DNA from: Alphaproteobacteria bacterium
GTDB lineage: Bacteria > Pseudomonadota > Alphaproteobacteria > SP197
NCBI GenBank assembly: GCA_022822575.1
Contig: JAJEBJ010000093.1
Span: 1-12,675 of the forward strand
Direction: 5' to 3'
Length of the DNA: 12,675 nt
Shown here: one piece after another, positions 7,079 through 12,675 of the stretch
How the letters are laid out: every line of letters begins with the position of its first letter
Position numbering within the stretch: position 1 is the first letter of the stretch
Made by a program: the position numbers and the translations under genes
The notes under the pieces: model-generated
Told to the model about the DNA's origin: nothing
What the model saw: the letters and a program-made list of their open reading frames with translations, nothing else
Databases searched by the model: none

Positions 7079-8961
7079 GGCCGGCCGTCGTCGCCATCGA
7101 CGAAGAAGAACGTATCGGGCTGCCACACACCGAGCTGGGCTCCGGGATCCCAGTTGTAGATGGCTTCCTCCGGCACGTTCCTCATCCGGTTCGAGACGGC
7201 AAGGGGCTGGAGGATTCCGGCAACCAGGCCGATGGAATAGACGCCGTCGCAGTAGAGCTCCAGCATCTCTTCCCAGATGGTCCGGCGTTCATCAACGGTC
7301 CGGCTCTCGCGCCATGCAAGATAGAGATCCATGAGGCGACGGGGCGCCTCCATGTCGATGGGCTCCCCGGCGGCGCCACTGGTCTCGTGATACTGGCCCC
7401 ACCGCGGCCACATCAAAAGCTGCTGGGTGGTGGGCGCGAACTCTCCGGGGCTCATGTCCGCCACTGGCACGCCGTTCTCGTTGCCGAACCACATGGCCAT
7501 CACCGTCTTTCCGGCGAAGATGCGGTTGCGCAGGACCTCGCGCTGCAGGGGCTTGGAGTAGAGCTTGATTCCAGCTGCGGCCCAGGAATCGTGGATCAGT
7601 TCGAGAATGTCGGTCTCTTCGGGGTTCTCACCGGCAGTCTCGACGATGACTTCAAGGGGTCTGCCGTCGGGAAGCAGGCGCATACCGTCTTCGACGACAA
7701 GCCCCATGTCGTCGAGCAACCGATTGGCCTCCTCTAGATCGAACCGGGCCCAGGCATCGCGAAACTCGGCGCGATAGAGGGGCGATGCGGGAAGAACGGT
7801 GTTCTGCCCTTCAAGGCCGAGACCGAAGTAGATGACCTGGTTGATCTCCCGGCGGTTGATGGCCAGCGAAAGGGCGCGCCGGAAGCGGGGATCCCGCAGC
7901 ACCGTGCGCCACACCGGATCGGCCACGTTGAGATTGGGATAGAGCGCAAGCTGGCTCCCCCTCGCCGTCTGCCACAGCCGTACACGGTAGTCGTTGTGTT
8001 CCTCTCCTTCCTTGAGAAAGGTGTAGTCGTTGAAGGCAAGTCCCCGCACCTGAAGGTCGGCTTCCCCTGCCCACGTCTTGAGCGGGATGAGCTTGCTGTC
8101 GACGACGGTCATGACGACGCGGTCAATGTAGGGGAGTTGCCGGCCCCGGGCGTCCACCTTGTGATAGAAGGGATTGCGCTCGCCGATGAACCGCTGGGCC
8201 GGCGCCTCGTTGGTGATGGTCCATGGCTGCAGGGTGGGAAGGTCGGGGTTGTCAAAGCGATAGAGGTTGTCGAGTGCGTTGTGGAGCGATGCCCAGCCCG
8301 GTTTGCCGGCTTCGGCAGCCTGAAGCGCAATCGCTTGCGAATCACCATGATCCACATGGAACTGCTTCATGTAGTGGGCCGGACGGTAGATGAAGAGCGG
8401 AGCTGCGCCGGCCAGCGCCGTCAGAAAGTCGGGGTTGGGAGTGGGCCAGGTGTAGCGCACGACCTCGTCGCTGATGACTTCGAAGAGCGGCAGGACACCG
8501 CCGGCGCGCATCACCGTGGGCGGGCCCGACGGTGAGAGTTCCGGGTTTCCCGCAACATCCTCCCACCAGTAGCGAAAGTCCTCCGAGGTAAAGGGATGGC
8601 CATCCGACCAACGGTGGCCGCGGCGCAACCGGAAGGTGAAGATGCGCCCGTCCTCGACGGTGAAGGAATCGAGGATGTCGGGCACCAGGGAGAGGGACGC
8701 GTCATATCCGACCAGCCGGGCGTAACCGAAGACAACAAGGATCCTCGTGTCCTTGGCTCGGCTGATCAGCATGTTCCAGTCACCGCCGTAGTCACCGGTC
8801 GCCCGGCCGTCGTCGACGACGAGCGGCTCATCCGGCAGGCGCTCGTGAAGGGGCGGCAGATCGCCGGCAGCGACCAGCTCCGCAAGCCACGCTGCCTCTT
8901 CCGCGAAAGCCGGCATGGCAAGAAACGCCACGATGAGCGCCAGGACGGCCCGTCCGATCAA
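7075..8961 (-). CDS. Family-5 periplasmic binding protein of a peptide/oligosaccharide ABC importer
   Basis: A secreted binding protein of 628 residues, at the long end of the SBP_bac_5 family. Residues 1-20 form a signal peptide (hydrophobic core, AFA before the predicted cut, then EEAAW), with no lipobox Cys, so the mature protein is soluble in the periplasm. A GDYGGDWNML segment (57-65) precedes the family signature FRLRRGHRWSDGHPFTSEDF (110-129), and a late segment at about 420-470 (LPDGRPLEVIVETAGENPEETD) resembles the second-lobe family pattern. Family members bind peptides, but Opp-type systems for oligosaccharides, such as alpha-galactosides or beta-glucan fragments, also use long members, so the ligand is open. 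The start is a TTG at 8961 that overlaps the ATPase stop (TTGA); GGGGGA lies about 9 nt upstream. A weak start on what is usually the most abundant subunit is unusual. Confidence 0.9.
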   Translation of the reverse strand: MIGRAVLALIVAFLAMPAFAEEAAWLAELVAAGDLPPLHERLPDEPLVVDDGRATGDYGGDWNMLISRAKDTRILVVFGYARLVGYDASLSLVPDILDSFTVEDGRIFTFRLRRGHRWSDGHPFTSEDFRYWWEDVAGNPELSPSGPPTVMRAGGVLPLFEVISDEVVRYTWPTPNPDFLTALAGAAPLFIYRPAHYMKQFHVDHGDSQAIALQAAEAGKPGWASLHNALDNLYRFDNPDLPTLQPWTITNEAPAQRFIGERNPFYHKVDARGRQLPYIDRVVMTVVDSKLIPLKTWAGEADLQVRGLAFNDYTFLKEGEEHNDYRVRLWQTARGSQLALYPNLNVADPVWRTVLRDPRFRRALSLAINRREINQVIYFGLGLEGQNTVLPASPLYRAEFRDAWARFDLEEANRLLDDMGLVVEDGMRLLPDGRPLEVIVETAGENPEETDILELIHDSWAAAGIKLYSKPLQREVLRNRIFAGKTVMAMWFGNENGVPVADMSPGEFAPTTQQLLMWPRWGQYHETSGAAGEPIDMEAPRRLMDLYLAWRESRTVDERRTIWEEMLELYCDGVYSIGLVAGILQPLAVSNRMRNVPEEAIYNWDPGAQLGVWQPDTFFFVDGDDGRP

Positions 8962-10826
8962 GACAGGACATCCCCCGGAGCGGCCGCCGCCCGCACCCAG
9001 TGACCGTCACCGACGCGTACCGTGCCGAGGCCACCGGTCTCCGTGAAGGGCTCCGGCCACTCGCTCGGAACGGAAGCGCGGCCTTCCATGAGCAGCGACA
9101 GGTCAAGCCGGCGATGCGGGTCGGGCTCCGGAACGGCGGCCAGCAGGGCCCTGGTGTAGGGATGCACCGGATTGCTGAAGAGTTCCTTGCGGCTTGCCTG
9201 TTCGACGAGTCGCCCGGCGCACATGACGGCGATGCGGTCCGCCATGTAGTCGACCACGGCGAGATTGTGCGAAATGAAGATGTAGGTGAGACCCAGCTCC
9301 CGCTGCAGGTCCTTCAGCAGGTTGAGAACCTGCGCCTGGATAGAGACGTCGAGAGCCGATACCGGTTCGTCGCAGATCAGCAGTTCCGGTTCGAGGGCAA
9401 GGGCCCGGGCGATGCCGATCCTTTGGCGTTGTCCGCCGGAAAAACTGTGCGGATAACGCCGCAGGTGGCGGACATCCAGGCCGACGACACTGATGAGATC
9501 CTTGACCCTGCCGGCCCGTTCTTCGGCGCTGCCCACACCGTGAATCAGCAGCGGTTCGACGATGATGTCGAACACCGTCATGCGCGGATTGAGCGATCCG
9601 AAGGGGTCCTGGAAGATGAACTGCACCTTTCTGCGATAGGCGAAGAGTTCCGTGTCCTTCAGCGCGGCAACATCCCGTGGCCTGCCGTCGTCCACGAAGG
9701 TGATGGTTCCCGCATCGGGTTCCAGGGCCTTGAGTATGAGCTTGCTTGTCGTGGTCTTGCCACACCCCGATTCTCCGACCAGGCCAAGGCACTCGCCACG
9801 CCGCACCTCGAAGCTGACATCGTTCACCGCAACATGCCGGGTCCTGGCGCGAGACGGAAACCCGGACTTGCGGGTGCTGAAGGTCTTCGTCAGTCCCTCG
9901 ACCGAAAGCAGCGTTTCGCCGGTGTTCCCGCGAGTCTGGGTACGGCCCACGGCGGCGATGTTCGCCATCGGTATCTCGCGCAGCGGCACCAGCCGCTCCC
10001 CGGGGCCCAGACCGAAGCGCGGCACGGCCGCCAGCAGACCCTTGAGATAGGGATGGCGGGCCCGACGGAAAATGTCATCGAGGGAGCCCCGTTCCATGAT
10101 CCTACCGTGGTACATGACCACGATGTCCTCGGCGACGTTGGCGACGACACCCAGATCGTGGGTGATCATCAGCACCGCCATCGAGAGTTCGTCCTTGAGG
10201 TCGTTCACCAGCTTGAGGATCTGCGACTGGATGGTGACATCGAGCGCGGTGGTCGGTTCATCGGCAATCAGCAATGCCGGGCGGCAGACCAGCGCCATGG
10301 CGATCATGGCGCGCTGGCGCAGGCCGCCGGACAGTTCGAAGGGGTAGTTGTTGAAGGCGGCGCGCGCATCCGGAAAACCGGCGAGGCGCAGCATGTCGAT
10401 GGTCAGTTCACGCCCCTCTGCCCTCGTGCAGCGGCGGTGAAGATGGAGCGCCTCGCTGACCTGGTCACCCACCGTGTGCAACGGCGACAGGGAGGTCATC
10501 GGCTCCTGGAAGATCACCGATATGCGTCCGCCGCGAATGGCCCTCATCGCCCGGCCGTTCTCCTCGAGAGAGATGATGTCGACCGGCGCTTCGCCACCTT
10601 TAAGGGGATCGTGAAACAGGATGCGGCCCGACGTGATCTCGGCTGCCTGCGGCAGAATGCGCATGATCGCCTGGGAAATCACTGTCTTGCCGGAGCCCGA
10701 TTCACCGACCAGCGCCAGGGTGCGCGCCGGCCACATCGTCAGCGACGCTCCCTTGACAGCCTCGACGGTGCCGTCTCCGACCCGGAAGCGGATGTGGAGA
10801 TCCTCGACCTCGATGAGGGGGGTCAC
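8958..10826 (-). CDS. Fused OppD-OppF-type ATPase of a peptide/oligosaccharide ABC importer
   Basis: A cytoplasmic protein of 622 residues made of two complete ABC domains, so one chain replaces separate OppD and OppF (as in YejF). Domain 1 has Walker A GESGSGKT (41-48), Q-loop Q107, signature LSGGL (165-169), Walker B with catalytic E190 and switch H223. Domain 2 has Walker A GESGCGKT (351-358), Q406, signature FSGGQ (462-466), Walker B with E487 and H520. Both halves end with the oligopeptide-transporter tail (RHPYLKGLLAAVP at about 257-269, VHPYTRALLAAVPEPDP at about 554-570). All catalytic residues are present in both sites. The start is GTG 10826, overlapping the upstream stop (GTGA) and preceded by a strong ribosome-binding site. 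It sits ahead of the binding protein and permeases, an uncommon order. Confidence 0.94.
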   Translation of the reverse strand: MTPLIEVEDLHIRFRVGDGTVEAVKGASLTMWPARTLALVGESGSGKTVISQAIMRILPQAAEITSGRILFHDPLKGGEAPVDIISLEENGRAMRAIRGGRISVIFQEPMTSLSPLHTVGDQVSEALHLHRRCTRAEGRELTIDMLRLAGFPDARAAFNNYPFELSGGLRQRAMIAMALVCRPALLIADEPTTALDVTIQSQILKLVNDLKDELSMAVLMITHDLGVVANVAEDIVVMYHGRIMERGSLDDIFRRARHPYLKGLLAAVPRFGLGPGERLVPLREIPMANIAAVGRTQTRGNTGETLLSVEGLTKTFSTRKSGFPSRARTRHVAVNDVSFEVRRGECLGLVGESGCGKTTTSKLILKALEPDAGTITFVDDGRPRDVAALKDTELFAYRRKVQFIFQDPFGSLNPRMTVFDIIVEPLLIHGVGSAEERAGRVKDLISVVGLDVRHLRRYPHSFSGGQRQRIGIARALALEPELLICDEPVSALDVSIQAQVLNLLKDLQRELGLTYIFISHNLAVVDYMADRIAVMCAGRLVEQASRKELFSNPVHPYTRALLAAVPEPDPHRRLDLSLLMEGRASVPSEWPEPFTETGGLGTVRVGDGHWVRAAAAPGDVLS

Positions 10827-11356
10827 GACAGGACCTCCTCCCCGTCTTCCGACGTCTGGACGAATCCCATGGCCGCGAGGTTGGCGAGAGTGACCGGATT
10901 GAGTGTCAATCCGCGCTCCCGGGCGACCCGGGCGGCCTCGCCGACGACATCATCGAATCCCTCAAGGGAGGAATCGATCTTGATGGCCTGCGGCCCTTCG
11001 CGAAGGGTGAGTTCCATCCAGCCGCCCGGGGATCTTGCAATGATCTTGCGCCGCGGGCGCGTCTGGAAGTAGGCGAGATTGATGGCTGTCAGTCCCTTCC
11101 AGGAGACCGTGGCGCCGAGCGGTCCCGTGGCCCTCATCCCGTCCTGTGAAAGTTCATAGGTGGTCAGGTGGCGCAGCATGGTTCTCAGGCCAAAGGCCAC
11201 GAACAGCGCGCCCACTGCCACCAGGACCCATGCCAGCACGGCCGCCACATCCATGAACACCGGCGGGGCGAGGCACACCACCGCTCCGAACGCCGCGCGC
11301 GCGTAGTCGGCCGCGATGCTCCGGGTGTCATAGCGCAGGACGCCGGGGGCCTTCAT
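10823..11356 (-). CDS. Two-TM membrane protein of unknown function, possible bacterial PH-like domain
   Basis: A protein of 177 residues. Two adjacent hydrophobic helices (about 19-34 and 37-57) form a membrane hairpin. The rest is a soluble domain of alternating strands (TTYELSQDGMRATGPLGATVSWKGL, KKIIARSPGGWMELTL-like, AIKIDSSLEGFDDVV) ending in a helix. This layout, TM hairpin then a strand-rich domain with a W-containing strand and C-terminal helix, recalls bacterial PH-like (bPH) proteins, but the match is by appearance only. Positions 99-103 (TRPRR) are basic and could lie at the membrane surface. The start at ATG 11356 overlaps the deacetylase stop by 4 nt (ATGA), which rejects the longer Arg/Cys-rich frame to 11461. 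Its fixed place between the glycan enzymes and the transporter suggests a role in the same process, unknown at present. Confidence 0.75.
   Translation of the reverse strand: MKAPGVLRYDTRSIAADYARAAFGAVVCLAPPVFMDVAAVLAWVLVAVGALFVAFGLRTMLRHLTTYELSQDGMRATGPLGATVSWKGLTAINLAYFQTRPRRKIIARSPGGWMELTLREGPQAIKIDSSLEGFDDVVGEAARVARERGLTLNPVTLANLAAMGFVQTSEDGEEVLS
10833..10841 (-). promoter_or_regulatory. Strong ribosome-binding site for the fused ATPase
   Basis: On the minus strand this reads GGAGGAGGT, a near-ideal Shine-Dalgarno sequence, 6 nt before the GTG start at 10826. It lies inside the end of the upstream gene, so the ATPase can be translated independently of the overlapping stop. It also decides the GTG as the start. 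It is the best such site in the operon; the OppB-like gene has none. Confidence 0.8.
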
Positions 11357-12129
11357 GGGTCTGCTCGCCCTGCGGCACCGAACACCGTGGCCGCAGAAAG
11401 CCAGCGTCCTGCCGGGTGCCGCGCAACGGTATGGACGAACCGGGCGATGAAGGCGTGGCATGCCGCGTCATGAACGAGGTGGTGGGTCATCAATCCGGTG
11501 GCCTCCGAAGGGTCGACGACACCGTGACGGCGGTTCTCGAGATGTCGCAGAGACGCCTCCAGGCAGGCCTCGACACCGGCAAAGCGTCTTCCGGCTTTCC
11601 AGTTGATGATATCGATGTGAACGTTGTTGACGACGAGACCGTGCCGGCGCGCCGCGCACCGCGGACCGAGTGTCGACAGTCCAAGAAAACCGCACCCGGC
11701 AAGGATGGAGAGAACAGCCTCATCGATCCTGTTCCACGGGGGCACCATGACCTCGATCAGAGACGACGGGAAGGATGTGCTAAGCACGTCGCGCGACCGT
11801 ATCAGGGCTTGCCGGAGACCGGAAGGCAGGGCCCCGCCACAGAGTTCCATTCTGCGCCCCCTGCCCCCGCTGTGGTCGGCATGGGCAACGCCGTGCTGCA
11901 GGACATGGATGTCGCCGGCCCCGACGATGAGCGCCGTGACGTCCGGCATCAGCCAGTCCGGCACCACGGCCATGGCGAGAGGAACGCCCAGACCCTGCCG
12001 CAGACGAAGAAGCTCTTCGAGTTTCCGGGAGTCGGCGCCGGCATCGTCGTCACGCCACCAGAACGTCGCCGTTTTCCCCGATTGCGCCCAAGCGTCGAGT
12101 TCCTGCGTCAGTGCCCTCCAGTCAGCCAT
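11353..12129 (-). CDS. Polysaccharide deacetylase-like (NodB-fold) protein
   Basis: A protein of 258 residues without a signal peptide. Motifs in the order of the carbohydrate esterase 4 fold are visible: FWWRDDDAG with D27-D28-D29 (catalytic base and metal Asp), QHGVAHADH with H79 and H83 (metal His pair), VPPWNR (130-134, in place of the usual RxPY motif), and MTHH (214-217, in place of the late LxxH). This divergent WRDDD-type group is annotated as polysaccharide deacetylase; its substrates are generally unknown. Such enzymes remove N- or O-acetyl groups from sugars in a metal-dependent way. The start at ATG 12129 overlaps the glycosyltransferase stop by 8 nt, and a weak GAG precedes it. 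The longer frame to 12237 is a Ser/Thr-rich shadow. The cytosolic location fits action on a glycosyltransferase product or on an imported sugar. Confidence 0.82.
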   Translation of the reverse strand: MADWRALTQELDAWAQSGKTATFWWRDDDAGADSRKLEELLRLRQGLGVPLAMAVVPDWLMPDVTALIVGAGDIHVLQHGVAHADHSGGRGRRMELCGGALPSGLRQALIRSRDVLSTSFPSSLIEVMVPPWNRIDEAVLSILAGCGFLGLSTLGPRCAARRHGLVVNNVHIDIINWKAGRRFAGVEACLEASLRHLENRRHGVVDPSEATGLMTHHLVHDAACHAFIARFVHTVARHPAGRWLSAATVFGAAGRADP

Positions 12130-12675
12130 CACGCAGCCACTCACTGATGAGCCTGGCACTCTCGCAAGCACCGTCGAGGTTGATGTCGTCGATTTCACCA
12201 GGCGGGAGGTCGAAGGCTTCATCGACGGCTCTCGCAATGCCTCGGGGTGTCAGCGCTCCATCATCGAGAACCACGGCAAGCCGGCGTCGCTGCAGGTGCT
12301 TCGCGCGCTCCCGCTGTTCGGTTTCACCGGCCCCGGACCACGGCGCCACGACGGCGCGGGCGCGGGCGCCAAGGAGTTCCGCGACCGTGTTGTAGCCACC
12401 CTGCGACACCGAAACGGCACAGCGGCGAAGAAGTTCGGGAAAGTCGGAACGGTTGGTTTCGATCACCATGTGCCGATGTTCGCATGGAGCAACGCCGCTG
12501 TCGCCGACGAGCAGTCGCCATCGTCTCCGGCATGCCCGCTTCGAATGGGGTGGCGCCGCCATGGCCGCCTCGAAGAGCTCTCTTCCGACGGCCCCGCCAC
12601 CGGCGGACACCACGATTTCCCCCTCACCGGACCCATGTTCGCCGACGTGAGGTGGGACGTCGGCAACGTAACCCG
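12122..12675 (-). CDS. MurG-like glycosyltransferase (GT28-type C-terminal domain), 5' partial
   Basis: The gene runs out of the window at its 5' end; 183 residues of the C-terminal part are visible. The frame stays open through the last complete codon (12673), and the residues before the GTG at 12613 (GYVADVPPH, GEGEIVV) are the normal continuation, so that GTG is not the start. The segment VSAGGGAVG is the glycine-rich strand opening the nucleotide-sugar domain, and SQGGYNTVAELLGARARAVV followed by GETEQRERAKHL is the donor-binding region typical of GT28/GT-B enzymes (UDP-sugar). It should transfer a sugar from a nucleotide donor to an unknown acceptor. It heads the visible operon and overlaps the deacetylase gene by 8 nt, so glycosylation and deacetylation may be consecutive steps. 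The acceptor is not deducible. Confidence 0.85.
   Translation of the reverse strand, partial: GYVADVPPHVGEHGSGEGEIVVSAGGGAVGRELFEAAMAAPPHSKRACRRRWRLLVGDSGVAPCEHRHMVIETNRSDFPELLRRCAVSVSQGGYNTVAELLGARARAVVAPWSGAGETEQRERAKHLQRRRLAVVLDDGALTPRGIARAVDEAFDLPPGEIDDINLDGACESARLISEWLRDG

Noticed and set aside
9000..11072. A 690-residue open frame on the plus strand opposite the fused ATPase
   Set aside because: It is antisense to a complete, motif-rich ATPase; its translation is His/Arg/Gln-rich with no domain, as expected for the complement of GC-rich coding DNA.

Overview
The window is GC-rich and densely coded on both strands. Gene families, GTG/TTG starts and stop/start overlaps fit a free-living proteobacterium, most likely an alphaproteobacterium; this is inferred from style and families, not from a marker gene. 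There is no rRNA, tRNA, CRISPR array or insertion sequence.

Left part (1-1870, plus strand): the 3' part of a carboxymuconolactone-decarboxylase/peroxidase-related gene (begins before the window) is followed after 1 nt by a complete Fe(II)/2-oxoglutarate-type oxygenase. Right after that comes a short, apparently broken frame with a weak resemblance to M29/aminopeptidase-T-like proteins. A DUF899 thioredoxin-like gene follows on the minus strand (1871-2461).

Middle (2462-4746, plus strand): a compact VapBC-type toxin-antitoxin pair is preceded by a perfect 19-bp palindrome that is a strong operator candidate. It is followed by a complete C45-type Ntn-hydrolase/acyltransferase-like gene that converges on the transporter operon.

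Right part (4917-12675, minus strand): seven genes run in one direction and every junction overlaps. In transcription order they are a MurG-like glycosyltransferase (5' end outside the window), a NodB-fold polysaccharide deacetylase-like protein, a two-TM protein with a possible PH-like domain, a fused two-ATPase OppDF-type subunit, a family-5 periplasmic binding protein, and OppB-like and OppC-like permeases. The last four form a complete peptide/oligosaccharide ABC importer. The first three suggest a glycan or cell-envelope link.

The most interesting unit is this fully overlapping glycosyltransferase-deacetylase-membrane protein-ABC importer operon. Its substrate is not readable from sequence alone; a glycan fragment, muropeptide or amide-bearing oligosaccharide is a hypothesis. 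The nearby C45 hydrolase could act on the imported product, but it lies on the opposite strand and the link is only positional.
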